Positions 17,522-25,436 of a stretch of 64,000 nt of DNA are shown here, one piece after another. This DNA comes from an uncultured Collinsella sp. (GTDB lineage Bacteria > Actinomycetota > Coriobacteriia > Coriobacteriales > Coriobacteriaceae): assembly GCA_934655755.1 (NCBI GenBank), contig CAKUHA010000005.1:1-64000 (forward strand), in the 5' to 3' direction. Made by a program: the position numbers and the translations under genes. How positions within the stretch are numbered: position 1 is the first letter of the stretch; every line of letters begins with the position of its first letter. The notes under the pieces are model-generated. The model was not told the DNA's origin. It made no database searches and was given only the letters and a program-made list of their open reading frames with translations.

Positions 17522-18352
17522 ATGACCAACCAGGAGCTGGCGAAGGTCGCCAATGAGGTCAGGAAGGGTGTCGCGACTGCGGTTCATGCGGCCAAGTCGG
17601 GACACCCGGGCGGATCGCTCGGCGCTGCCGACATTATGACCTATCTGTACTTTGCAGAGATGGATGTCGACCCAGCGGATCCGCATCGCGCCGACCGCGA
17701 TCGCTTCGTGCTTTCTAAGGGCCACTGCGCCCCCGCCCTCTACGCCGTGCTTGCCGAGCGCGGGTTCTTTGGCAAGGAGGAGCTCGAGACGCTCCGCCAT
17801 ATCGGTAGCCGCCTGCAGGGCCATCCCAACATGAACGACACCCCGGGTGTTGACATGTCCACCGGATCGCTCGGCCAGGGCATTTCCGCTGCGGTTGGAA
17901 TGGCCCTTGCCGCTAAGCACTGGGGCGACAGCTATCGTGTCTACACGCTGCTGGGCGACGGCGAGTGCGAGGAGGGACAGGTGTGGGAGGCGGCCATGTT
18001 CGCCGGCAACCATGCGCTCGACAACCTTGTGGCGGTCGTCGACCACAACGGCTTGCAGATCGATGGAACGATCGAAGAGGTTAACTCGGCGATGCCGCTC
18101 GCAGATAAGTTCCGTGCTTTTAAGTGGCATGTGATCGAGCTGGCCGATGGCAACGACATGGAGCAGGTGGCTGCTGCCTTTGCCGCGGCTCGCGAGGTGA
18201 CCGGCGCGCCTGTCGCCATCATCGCCGAGACGGTGAAGGGCAAGGGCGTCTCCTTTATGGAGAACCAGGTGGGCTGGCATGGCAAGGCGCCCAACGACGA
18301 GCAGTTCGAGCAGGCTATGGCCGAGCTCACGGCAGCAGGGGAGGAGCTCTAA
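17522..18352 (+). CDS. Transketolase, N-terminal (thiamine-diphosphate-binding) subunit
   Basis: A 276-residue protein equal to the N-terminal third of a full transketolase. It shows GHPGGSLGAADIMTYLY, SKGHCAPALYA, and the ThDP/Mg motif GDGECEEGQVWEA...NN-type segment ending in VDHN. ATG 17522 is preceded by GAGAGGAATT. The stop codon overlaps the start of the C-terminal subunit gene (TAATG), so both halves should be made in equal amounts and assemble together. Split transketolases are common in sugar-specific operons of Firmicutes and Actinobacteria and may be specialised for one ketose phosphate. Confidence 0.92.
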   Translation: MTNQELAKVANEVRKGVATAVHAAKSGHPGGSLGAADIMTYLYFAEMDVDPADPHRADRDRFVLSKGHCAPALYAVLAERGFFGKEELETLRHIGSRLQGHPNMNDTPGVDMSTGSLGQGISAAVGMALAAKHWGDSYRVYTLLGDGECEEGQVWEAAMFAGNHALDNLVAVVDHNGLQIDGTIEEVNSAMPLADKFRAFKWHVIELADGNDMEQVAAAFAAAREVTGAPVAIIAETVKGKGVSFMENQVGWHGKAPNDEQFEQAMAELTAAGEEL

Positions 18353-19290
18353 TGGCAGAGGTCAAAAAAGTCGCCACGCGCGTAAGCTACGGCGAGGCGC
18401 TTGTCGAGCTGGGCAACGAGCACGATGGCTTCGTGGTTCTCGATGCCGATCTTGCCGCCGCCACGCAGACCGGCAAGTTTAAGGCCGCCCACCCCGATCG
18501 CTTCTATGATGCCGGTATCGCCGAGAGCAACCTGATGGGCCTTGCCGCCGGCATCGCGACTACGGGCCGCGTTGCCTTCGCGAGCACCTTTGCCATGTTT
18601 GCCGCCGGTCGCGCCTACGAACAGGTCCGCAACTCCATCGGCTACCCGCATCTCAACGTCAAGATCGGCGCTACCCACGCGGGTATTTCGGTGGGCGAAG
18701 ACGGCGCCACGCACCAGTGCTGCGAGGATATTGCACTCATGCGCACGATTCCAGGCATGACGGTGATCGTTCCCGCCGACGATGTCGAGGCCCGCGCCTG
18801 CGTACGCGCCGCCTACGAGTTTGAGGGACCGGTCTACATGCGCTTTGGCCGCCTGGCGACGCCGGTCATCAACGACCACGATGACTATGAGTTCAAGATC
18901 GGTCGCGGCGTAGTTGTGCGCGAGGGGTCCGATGTGACGATCGTCGCCTGTGGCCTCATGGTCGCCGAGGCGCTCGCTGCTGCCGAGGCGCTCGCGGCCG
19001 ATGGCATCGACGCCGAGGTCATCAATATGCACACGATCAAGCCGCTCGACGAGCGTCTGGTTGTCGCCAGCGCAAAGAAGACCGGTCGCGTGGTCACTGC
19101 CGAGGAGCATTCGACTATCGGCGGTCTTGGCGAGGCCGTTGCCTCGGTGCTTGCCGAGCAGCATCCGGTGCCGATGCGTCGTGTCGGAGTGCGCGATGTG
19201 TACGGCGAGTCTGGCCCCGCGGTCGATTTGCTGCACAAGTACGGTTTGGATGCCGACGGCATCGAGGCCGCAGTCAGGTCCGTGCTGTAA
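18352..19290 (+). CDS. Transketolase, C-terminal subunit
   Basis: A 312-residue partner of the preceding protein, covering the pyrimidine-binding and C-terminal domains. GIAESNLMGLAAGIA supplies the region with the ThDP-activating glutamate. THAGISVGEDGATHQ and a C-terminal swivelling domain with EEHSTIGGLGEA are also seen. The chosen ATG 18352 overlaps the upstream stop by one base. Together the two subunits transfer two-carbon ketol units between sugar phosphates. Confidence 0.92.
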   Translation: MAEVKKVATRVSYGEALVELGNEHDGFVVLDADLAAATQTGKFKAAHPDRFYDAGIAESNLMGLAAGIATTGRVAFASTFAMFAAGRAYEQVRNSIGYPHLNVKIGATHAGISVGEDGATHQCCEDIALMRTIPGMTVIVPADDVEARACVRAAYEFEGPVYMRFGRLATPVINDHDDYEFKIGRGVVVREGSDVTIVACGLMVAEALAAAEALAADGIDAEVINMHTIKPLDERLVVASAKKTGRVVTAEEHSTIGGLGEAVASVLAEQHPVPMRRVGVRDVYGESGPAVDLLHKYGLDADGIEAAVRSVL

Positions 19291-19302
19291 GGAGGGTTTT
19301 CC

Positions 19303-19755
19303 ATGGGATTTGTATCTGCTAACCAAGTGACGATTGGCTACGCCGCCGCCTCGCGCGAGGACGCGTTGCATTATCTGTCCGAGCAGGCTGTTGAGCTTGG
19401 TTTTGCCGACGACGCATCTGCTGTAGAGGCGGCTTTTATTGCTCGCGAAAACGAGGCCGAGACTGGCCTCGTCGCCGGGTTTGCCGTTCCGCATGCCAAA
19501 AGCGACGCGATTCATACGCCGGGCGTGGCTGTGCTCAAGCTGGCCGAACCCGTTGAGTGGCCCAGCTTCGATGGCGTGCCCGTCGATGTGGCGCTTGCGC
19601 TGTACGTGCCCGCCGGCGAGGCTGGGACTACGCACCTACGCCTGCTTTCCAAGGCAGCCGTGATGCTGATGGATGCCGGCTTTCGCGACAAGGTGCGCGA
19701 AAGCACCGACCCCGTAGAGATTGCCGAGCTTATTAACGCCGGCCTCGAGGGCTAG
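19303..19755 (+). CDS. PTS EIIA component, fructose/mannitol type
   Basis: A 150-residue cytosolic phosphocarrier (PTS_EIIA_2 family) that passes phosphate from HPr to the EIIB domain of the operon's permease. The phosphorylated histidine lies in GFAVPHAKSDAI. AAGGAGGGTTTTCC precedes ATG 19303. Its place as the last gene, with a terminator behind it, indicates that the whole segment 13761-19755 is one operon. Confidence 0.9.
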   Translation: MGFVSANQVTIGYAAASREDALHYLSEQAVELGFADDASAVEAAFIARENEAETGLVAGFAVPHAKSDAIHTPGVAVLKLAEPVEWPSFDGVPVDVALALYVPAGEAGTTHLRLLSKAAVMLMDAGFRDKVRESTDPVEIAELINAGLEG

Positions 19756-19797
19756 AACGGGTTCTCCGTTCCATTAATCGATCCTTCTCCAAGGAAA

Positions 19798-19832
19798 AGG
19801 GCCGCGACGCTTCATGCCGTCGCGGCCCTGTT
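19798..19832 (+). terminator. Terminator of the sugar operon
   Basis: AGGGCCGCGACG (19798-19809) pairs with CGTCGCGGCCCT (19818-19829), followed by GTTTG. It is a 12-bp GC-rich stem, though its T-run is short. Confidence 0.8.
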
Positions 19833-19872
19833 TGCATTCCCCCAGATAAAACCGACCAAAATAAACCTATAG

Positions 19873-20026
19873 GTTACGCCGTTTGTAAAACGGCGTAACT
19901 GCTTGGCGCTGCGCAGGTTCCGGGCACGGCAATCTGACGTTCAACTTCACGGGCGCGACCAAAAGGTCAGCGCCCGCTTGTTTCACGTCACCTTGCCGCA
20001 TCCGGAGCCTGCTCGCTCACTTATGC
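19873..20026 (+). repeat. Composite 3' repeat element, copy R2
   Basis: Hairpin 1 is GTTACGCCGTTT / AAACGGCGTAAC with a 3-nt loop. Then GGCGCTGCGC, CAATCTGACGTTCAA, hairpin 2 GGGCGC-GACCAAAAGGTC-A-GCGCCC, TTTCACGTCACCTTG and GCTCGCT follow. It lies after the PTS operon terminator, in the same orientation as the operon. Confidence 0.8.
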
Positions 20027-20036
20027 TCAACCTGAA

Positions 20037-20090
20037 TTAGCTAATTTGGGACGGGGCTAATTGGGGGAACTATTTCACCGCAAGTTATTG
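20037..20090. repeat. Repeat words TAGCTAATTTGGGACGGGGC and GAACTATTTCACCGCAAGTT
   Basis: These two ~20-bp words lie immediately after the larE stop codon. The first recurs at 29791-29810 and, inverted, at 42133-42154. The second recurs, with two changes, as both arms of the palindrome at 41992-42060. Confidence 0.75.
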
Positions 20091-20098
20091 GGCGTTGC

Positions 20099-20977
20099 TT
20101 ATTGATTCATGTTGCCGTGGATGTAAGGAGTGACCTCGGGGGAGATGTGGCCGCAGCCTAGGTTGCGTAGGGCGGATTCGATGGCGGCGGGCAGTGGGGT
20201 TTTGCCTTCGTCGTCGACTGAGGTGCCGCCGAGGGCGGCAATCTTGGCGACGTCGGACGGCGCGGCCTCGATATGCATGCAGCCGCCAACCAGGCGCGCG
20301 CGGACCTGCAAAAGGTCAAGGTCGTGCAGGTAATCCTCGCAGGCGCGAATCAGGTCGACCTTTTCGCGTGTAAGCTCCTCGCCCGTGGGGATGCGCGTGG
20401 CAAGGCAAGCGCCGGCGGGCAGATTCCAAACGGGATAGCCCCATGCGCGCAGCAGCTCGCGCTCCTCGTCCTTGGTAAAGCCGACCTCCATGAGGGGCGA
20501 GCGCACGCCGAGTTCCTGGGCAGCGCGCATGCCGGGGCGGTAGTCGCCGCGGTCGCTCGCGTTGCTGCCGTCGATAACGGTGGGAAATCCTAGCGACTTG
20601 GCGTGATTGACGATGGCGGTGAAGCCGGCACGCTTGCAGTGATAGCAGCGGTCGGCATCATTGCAGGCAACCTGGGGGAGCTGCAGCTGATCGACTGAAA
20701 GATTGAGTACGGGGAGCTTAAAATGCGGACCCCCATCGGCTTGTCCGTCAACAGACCGTTCGAACGAAGCCTGCTCGGGCGTGCCGATGAGCGGCGTGGT
20801 GAGGTGAACGAGAAGGGTGCTGGCGGGCATGATGCGGGAACAGACGGCAGCCAAAAAGCTGCTGTCGACGCCGCCAGAAAAGCCGATGGCGACGCGTCCG
20901 TATGCCAAAAGCAGCTGCTCGAGCGTTGCGAGTTTGTCCCGAAGCTCCTCTGCGGGTGCGGTGGTGTCTGAAAGCAT
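20099..20977 (-). CDS. larE: ATP-dependent sacrificial sulfur transferase LarE
   Basis: A 292-residue PP-loop enzyme that, in the lactate racemase cofactor pathway, adenylates and sulfurates the pyridinium nucleotide. The PP-loop SGGVDSS is at residues 34-40, a conserved CYHCK at 111-115, and the candidate sulfur-donating Cys191 in GACLATRIP. The start ATG 20977 is the first in frame after the divergent control region. LarB and LarC are not encoded nearby, so the nickel-pincer pathway would need unlinked partners. It is divergent from a HAD phosphatase gene. Confidence 0.87.
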   Translation of the reverse strand: MLSDTTAPAEELRDKLATLEQLLLAYGRVAIGFSGGVDSSFLAAVCSRIMPASTLLVHLTTPLIGTPEQASFERSVDGQADGGPHFKLPVLNLSVDQLQLPQVACNDADRCYHCKRAGFTAIVNHAKSLGFPTVIDGSNASDRGDYRPGMRAAQELGVRSPLMEVGFTKDEERELLRAWGYPVWNLPAGACLATRIPTGEELTREKVDLIRACEDYLHDLDLLQVRARLVGGCMHIEAAPSDVAKIAALGGTSVDDEGKTPLPAAIESALRNLGCGHISPEVTPYIHGNMNQ

Positions 20978-21070
20978 GAAACGTTCCTTACAGTTAAAAG
21001 CTCGGACGAAACTATAATCCTACCAGCCCTCTTGCCATAAGACTTCTATCTATGTAACGAAAGTGCAATA

Positions 21071-21089
21071 TGTATATACGTTATATACA
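21071..21089. promoter_or_regulatory. Candidate operator TGTATATA-CGT-TATATACA
   Basis: A perfect 8-bp dyad with a 3-bp centre lies between divergent larE and the HAD gene, about 55 bp before the HAD start. It is AT-rich within GC-rich DNA. The cognate regulator is unknown. Confidence 0.5.
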
Positions 21090-21143
21090 AGTTTGTAAAG
21101 TGCGGTAGAGTAGCGGCAATGCAAGCCGATGAGGGGGAGCGAA

Positions 21144-21794
21144 ATGATCAAGGCTGTTATTTTTGACATGGACGGAACGCTGGTCGATACCGAGCGTTTG
21201 GGCATTAAGGCCTGGAAGGCGGGCGCTGCTGAGCTGGGGCTCGCGATCGATGAGGCGCTGATTCATCAGTTCATCGGTCGTACGCTGGTCGACGTCATGG
21301 GTATTCTCGAGGAGCATTACGGCAGCCGCGAAACCGCCGATGCGATCTATGTCCGCCACAAGGAGATTCGCGACGAGATGGTCAAGACCGAGCTGGAGCT
21401 CAAGGCCGGCGCTGCCGAGTGCCTGGATGAGCTGTTGGCTGCGGGCTATCACGTGGGCCTTGCGACGTCTTCGCGCCATGTTACGGCCGAGCGCAACCTT
21501 AAGATGGTCGGCCTCTTTGACAAGTTTGAGACCGTGACCTGCGGTGAGGATGTTGTGCACGGCAAGCCCGATCCCGAGATGTATCTGCTCGCCTGCAAGC
21601 GCGCGGGTTTTGTTCCCGAGGAGTGCGCCGTGGTCGAGGACTCGCGCAATGGTTGTGTCTCGGGCATTACTGCCGGCTGCCATGTCTTTGCCGTGCCCGA
21701 CATTGTGCCGCTTCCGCAGGATGTGGTGGATGGTTGCGATGCCGTGCTCGACACGCTGTTCGATCTGACGGCGGCGGTCAAGGCCGTGCGCTAA
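21144..21794 (+). CDS. HAD-superfamily hydrolase, beta-phosphoglucomutase-like
   Basis: A 216-residue cytosolic HAD subfamily IA protein with a helical cap. Motif I is FDMDGTLVDT (catalytic Asp8 and Asp10), motif II TSSRH, a motif III lysine in GKPDPEMY, and motif IV VVEDSRNG. It is likely a small-molecule sugar-phosphate phosphatase or a beta-phosphoglucomutase relative. GAGGGGG precedes ATG 21144, so it is preferred over the in-frame ATG at 21129. The gene stands alone and is followed by two terminator-like hairpins. Confidence 0.88.
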   Translation: MIKAVIFDMDGTLVDTERLGIKAWKAGAAELGLAIDEALIHQFIGRTLVDVMGILEEHYGSRETADAIYVRHKEIRDEMVKTELELKAGAAECLDELLAAGYHVGLATSSRHVTAERNLKMVGLFDKFETVTCGEDVVHGKPDPEMYLLACKRAGFVPEECAVVEDSRNGCVSGITAGCHVFAVPDIVPLPQDVVDGCDAVLDTLFDLTAAVKAVR

Positions 21795-21829
21795 CGTTTG
21801 TTCGCAAACCATTTCAATTGCATTTTTAT

Positions 21830-21864
21830 TAGCGGTCGTTTGCGTTGTGCTAACGGCCGCTTTT
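21830..21864 (+). terminator. Terminator of the HAD gene
   Basis: AGCGGTCGTT pairs with AACGGCCGCT and is followed by TTT. Confidence 0.7.
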
Positions 21865-21870
21865 CTGTTT

Positions 21871-21892
21871 GTTCCGCCGTTCTAACGAACGG
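21871..21892 (+). repeat. Partial composite repeat (hairpin 1 only)
   Basis: GTTCCGCCGTTCTAACGAAC is almost identical to hairpin 1 of copies R1 and R3, but the rest of the element is missing. It lies downstream of and co-oriented with the HAD gene. Confidence 0.65.
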
Positions 21893-21897
21893 TAGAG

Positions 21898-21936
21898 AAA
21901 AGGGCCCGACAAGTGCTTGCTTGTCGGGCCCTTTTT
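21898..21936. terminator. Bidirectional terminator between HAD and LacI genes
   Basis: AAAAGGGCCCGACAAG (21898-21913) pairs with CTTGTCGGGCCCTTTT (21920-21935), with an A-run before and a T-run after. Confidence 0.9.
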
Positions 21937-21970
21937 GTTTGGCGATGGATTGGGTTGTTGGGGAAAGGTG

Positions 21971-23083
21971 CTACAGGTAGGCACCGAGGTTGATGGCGGT
22001 GGCTTCGGCGTGGTTGCTTGCCTGGGTGCTGGCGCGCTCCAGCAAGAACGGGCGTACGAGTTCCTGGCGGTTGATGTCCTCGACGGCCGTGACCGCGGTG
22101 ACGGTGCGTGCGGCGGAACCGATGCGGACGTGTTTGGTCTTTGCCGGGCCCTTATTTTCAATTTGCTCCATGAGCAGCTGGACACCCTTGCGGCCAATCT
22201 CGTAGCCCGGCGGCGCTACCGTAGTGAGCGGGACCGATCCACTCCAGGCAAGCGGATTGCCGTCGCAGCCAGCCACGCGGACCTGACCGGGGACGGATAT
22301 ACCCTTGTCGACCAGCGCCGAGATGACGCCCGAGGCCAACACGTCGGTCAGGCCGACCACGAAATCGGGACGTTCGTCAGCGGGGCGCTCGGCAATTTGG
22401 GCGCCGATGCCGTAGCCGTCGGCAGCGGTATTCCATTCGCCGGCGTCAATGACTTCAATCTTAATATCGGGATGCAGAGCAAGGGCCTTGTGAATGCCAA
22501 GCACGCGTAAGGTGAGCTGCATAAATGCCGCTCGGCCCACAACAACGATATGGTGAGCGCCACGGGCGATGGCGAGCTCGGCGATGATGCGGCCCTGGGC
22601 CTCGTTGTCGGCGGCCACGTAGTAGCCGGGCTCGGAGCAGTGGATGTCCAGATGGACGATGGGTACGGGCATCTTAGTCATAGCCGGGTGCCAGTCGGGG
22701 GATGCCATGGGCTGAACCATGACGCCCGACATCTGCGTGCCCATAAAGTAGCGCAGGTAATGATCCTCGAGAATATCGTCGTTATCGGCATTGGCGATAA
22801 GCAGGTCGTAGCCGTGCTTGCGGGCCTCGTTGTGGGCGCCGCTGGCAATCTGGAGCGAAAAGCCGTGATCGAGGCGGGGGAGGACCAGGCCAAAGGACTT
22901 GGTGGCGCCGCCTGCCAATTGCCGAGCGCTTTGGTTGGGCAGGTAGCCCAGGCGATTGATGGTCTCGTTGATGAGTTTAAGGGTCTCGGGGCGCAGCTTT
23001 TCGGGATGGTTGAGCGCGTTGGAAACCGTGCCCAACGAAACCCCGGCCTCGCGCGCGACGTCGCTGATTTTTACCTTTGCCAT
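21971..23083 (-). CDS. LacI-family transcriptional regulator
   Basis: A 370-residue repressor. The N-terminal helix-turn-helix is VKISDVAREAGVSLGTVSNA, followed by hinge LGYLPNQSARQLAGG and a sugar-binding-like domain. The start is at MAKVKISD (ATG 23083), with AAAGGGG before it on the minus strand; the frame continues upstream only through repeat DNA. It is divergent from glmS and separated from it by 500 bp of repeats. No sugar operon is adjacent, so its target is uncertain. The DxxN-rich loop (ANADNDD) is unremarkable for the family. Confidence 0.88.
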   Translation of the reverse strand: MAKVKISDVAREAGVSLGTVSNALNHPEKLRPETLKLINETINRLGYLPNQSARQLAGGATKSFGLVLPRLDHGFSLQIASGAHNEARKHGYDLLIANADNDDILEDHYLRYFMGTQMSGVMVQPMASPDWHPAMTKMPVPIVHLDIHCSEPGYYVAADNEAQGRIIAELAIARGAHHIVVVGRAAFMQLTLRVLGIHKALALHPDIKIEVIDAGEWNTAADGYGIGAQIAERPADERPDFVVGLTDVLASGVISALVDKGISVPGQVRVAGCDGNPLAWSGSVPLTTVAPPGYEIGRKGVQLLMEQIENKGPAKTKHVRIGSAARTVTAVTAVEDINRQELVRPFLLERASTQASNHAEATAINLGAYL

Positions 23084-23215
23084 AGCGGCCCCTTTGATGC
23101 GTTTCAAGTACAAGCCAGATTGTAGCATCGCCCGCCCCCGGGGTGTCAAAACCTTCCAATTAGGGACAGGTTTATTTTGGCAGGTTTTATCTGGGGAAAC
23201 ACAGCTGCCAGTTCG

Positions 23216-23255
23216 ACCACCACAATAGGGACAGGCACCTTTGTGGTGGTTTTTG
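23216..23255 (+). repeat. ACCACCACAA palindrome, copy upstream of glmS
   Basis: Arms at 23216-23225 and 23241-23250 are perfect 10-bp complements followed by TTTTT. The loop reads TAGGGACAGGCACCT. An inverted version of the same element lies at 25678-25715, downstream of glmS. Confidence 0.8.
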
Positions 23256-23278
23256 CTGTTCCGGCCTTCAATTGTCTT

Positions 23279-23406
23279 GATCTGTAACATCTGGACGGTA
23301 AAACCGGCTCTACCTGTTACAGATCGAGACATAGTGCCGGGGCCGAACTGTAATGTCTCGATCTGTAACACTAAGCCGGTTTATTGCGGCCCAGATGTTA
23401 CAGATC
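23279..23406. repeat. Nested long palindrome built from GTTACAGATCGAGA words
   Basis: GATCTGTAACATCTGG (from 23279) is the exact complement of CCAGATGTTACAGATC (to 23406). Inside it, TGTTACAGATCGAGACA (from 23315) is the exact complement of TGTCTCGATCTGTAACA (from 23354). ACCGGCT/AGCCGGT pairs lie between. The whole can fold into one ~128-nt hairpin. Confidence 0.8.
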
Positions 23407-23452
23407 GAGATCTTTTGCCGGGACAGGCAGTCGGCGGACGTGTGTGTATCGA

Positions 23453-23476
23453 GTGGTATCCAAGTTGAGATACCAC
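23453..23476. promoter_or_regulatory. Candidate operator GTGGTATC-N8-GATACCAC before glmS
   Basis: A perfect 8-bp dyad, with a further half-site TGGTATATC right after it (23480-23488). It lies between the palindrome and the -10-like TACAAT at 23507. TGGTAT-type half-sites resemble those of NagR/DasR-group GntR regulators of amino-sugar genes; that link is inferred. Confidence 0.5.
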
Positions 23477-23586
23477 TTCTGGTATATCAGCTTGCGCTTG
23501 CGTGAGTACAATACTCGAACGTTATGCGTCTCAGCGCCCCTTGTGCGTGGACGTTTTGCAGTCTCGCGAACGAAGGGATTTATCCT

Positions 23587-25434
23587 ATGTGCGGAATCGT
23601 CGGCTACACCGGCTCTGATATTGCAAAGAACATCCTGGTCACGGGTCTTAAGCGTATGGAGTATCGCGGCTATGACTCCTCGGGCGTTGCGCTCGAGGTG
23701 GGCGAGGGCGCTGCGGCGCACCTCGACGTCATTCGCCGCGTGGGTAAAGTTGCGGGTCTGGAGAGCGAGCTTTCCAACGTCGATAGCGACGCCACCTGCG
23801 GCATCGGCCACACTCGCTGGGCTACCCACGGCAAGCCCTCCGTCGCCAACGCCCATCCTCACACCAGCTGCGACGGTCGCATCGCCATCGTCCACAACGG
23901 CATCATCGAGAACTTCGCCGAGCTGCGCGAAGAGCTGGAGGGCCGCGGCCATCACTTTAAGAGCGAGACCGATACCGAGGTCTTCGCGCATCTGATCGAA
24001 GAGGCTTATGCCGAGACGCACGACCTGATGGCCTCCGTGCGCGAGGCCTGCACCCACGTGGTGGGCGCCTATGGTCTGGCCGCCGTGTGCGCTGACGAGC
24101 CCGGTGTAATCGCCGTTGCCCGTAAGGATTCCCCGATTGTGGTCGGCGTGGGCGAGACCGGCGCCTACGTCGCTTCCGATGTCATCGCGCTCATCGACGC
24201 CACCCGCGACGTCGTGGTGCTCGAGGACGGTCAGTTTGCCAAGCTTACGCCCGCGGGTGTCGAGTACACCGACGAGGCCGGCAACGTCATCGAGCCCAAG
24301 GTCACTCACATCGACTGGGATCTCGACATGGCCGAAAAGGGCGGCTACCCCGACTTTATGCTCAAGGAGATCCACGAGCAGCCTCGCGTCGTGCGCGATA
24401 CGCTGGTCGGTCGCATGACGCCTGCCGGCGAGCTCGACATCGACGAGCTGGGCCTTTCGCTCGAGGAACTCAACGACATCGATCGCGTTTATGTGATCGC
24501 CTGCGGCACCAGCTACCATGCCGGCCTCATTGCTAAGAACCTTATTGAGGGTTGGGCTCGCATCCCGACCGAGGTTGAGGCGGCCAGCGAGTTCCGCTAT
24601 CGTAACCCCATCATCACGCCGACGACGCTCGTCGTTGCCGTGTCCCAGTCGGGCGAGACCGCAGACACCCTCGCCGCCATCCGCGACGCGCGCATCAAGG
24701 GCGCCAAGGTCTTCGGCATCACCAACGTGGTGGGCAGCCCCGTGGCGCGCGAGAGCGACGGCGTCATCTACACCAAGGCCAACAAGGAGATCGCGGTCGC
24801 CTCGACCAAGAGCTTCATCGGCCAGGTTGTGAGCCTGACGCTGCTGGCTCTGCTGCTGGCACAGGTCAAGTATCGCCTGACCACCAAGCAGGCTCGTATG
24901 CTGTTCCGCGAGCTTTCCGATACCGCCGAGCAGATCCAGTGGATTCTGGATACGCAGACCGAGGCCGTGCACGAGGCCGCCCTGCTGTGCAGGGACGCGC
25001 AATCGGCGCTGTTCGTGGGCCGCGGCATGGGTGCAGCCATCTCCTACGAGGGCGCGCTTAAGCTCAAGGAGGTCAGCTATCTGCACGCTGAGGCATATGC
25101 CGCCGGCGAGATGAAGCATGGCCCCATCGCGCTGATCGACCCGGGCTTCCCCGTTATCGCCGTGGCCACCAAGAGCGCCACCTACGACAAGACCGTGTCG
25201 AACCTTATGGAGTGCAAGGCACGTGGCGCCAAGGTCATCGTTGTTGCCACCGAGGGCGACGAGGAGATCAACAAGATTGCCGACTGCATCATCCGCGTGC
25301 CGGCCGTCCGCGACGTCTTTAGCCCCATCACGGCGAGCGTCCCGCTGCAGCTGCTCGCCCGCGAGGTCGCCATCCTGCGCGGCTGCGATGTCGACCAGCC
25401 CCGCAACCTGGCGAAAAGCGTTACGGTTGAATAG
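23587..25434 (+). CDS. glmS: Glutamine-fructose-6-phosphate aminotransferase (isomerizing)
   Basis: A 615-residue enzyme making glucosamine-6-phosphate from fructose-6-phosphate and glutamine, the first step to UDP-GlcNAc for peptidoglycan. The N-terminal Cys2 (MCGIVGYTG) is the glutaminase nucleophile. GHTRWATHG and the HNGIIENF segment complete the class II amidotransferase domain. Two SIS domains follow (SQSGETADT; the second with KHGPIALID). The C-terminus ends DQPRNLAKSVTVE, as expected. GAAGGGA lies before ATG 23587. An in-frame start at 23524 would add residues that block the required N-terminal cysteine. Confidence 0.97.
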   Translation: MCGIVGYTGSDIAKNILVTGLKRMEYRGYDSSGVALEVGEGAAAHLDVIRRVGKVAGLESELSNVDSDATCGIGHTRWATHGKPSVANAHPHTSCDGRIAIVHNGIIENFAELREELEGRGHHFKSETDTEVFAHLIEEAYAETHDLMASVREACTHVVGAYGLAAVCADEPGVIAVARKDSPIVVGVGETGAYVASDVIALIDATRDVVVLEDGQFAKLTPAGVEYTDEAGNVIEPKVTHIDWDLDMAEKGGYPDFMLKEIHEQPRVVRDTLVGRMTPAGELDIDELGLSLEELNDIDRVYVIACGTSYHAGLIAKNLIEGWARIPTEVEAASEFRYRNPIITPTTLVVAVSQSGETADTLAAIRDARIKGAKVFGITNVVGSPVARESDGVIYTKANKEIAVASTKSFIGQVVSLTLLALLLAQVKYRLTTKQARMLFRELSDTAEQIQWILDTQTEAVHEAALLCRDAQSALFVGRGMGAAISYEGALKLKEVSYLHAEAYAAGEMKHGPIALIDPGFPVIAVATKSATYDKTVSNLMECKARGAKVIVVATEGDEEINKIADCIIRVPAVRDVFSPITASVPLQLLAREVAILRGCDVDQPRNLAKSVTVE

Positions 25435-25436
25435 TT

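Larger units (their letters stand above)
23084..23586. other. 503-bp repeat-dense intergenic region upstream of glmS
   Basis: No gene is visible. In order it holds an inverted repeat with ACCACCACAA arms (23216-23250), a ~128-nt nested palindrome (23279-23406), a dyad GTGGTATC-N8-GATACCAC (23453-23476), and a -10-like TACAAT (23507-23512). No glmS ribozyme was recognised. Confidence 0.7.

Noticed and set aside
20099..20977. NAD synthetase or tRNA thiouridylase assignment for the PP-loop gene
   Set aside because: Length, CYHCK and the GACLATRIP cysteine segment fit LarE instead.
23400..23586. glmS ribozyme upstream of glmS
   Set aside because: The conserved ribozyme core could not be recognised; the region is explained by repeats and operator-like dyads.
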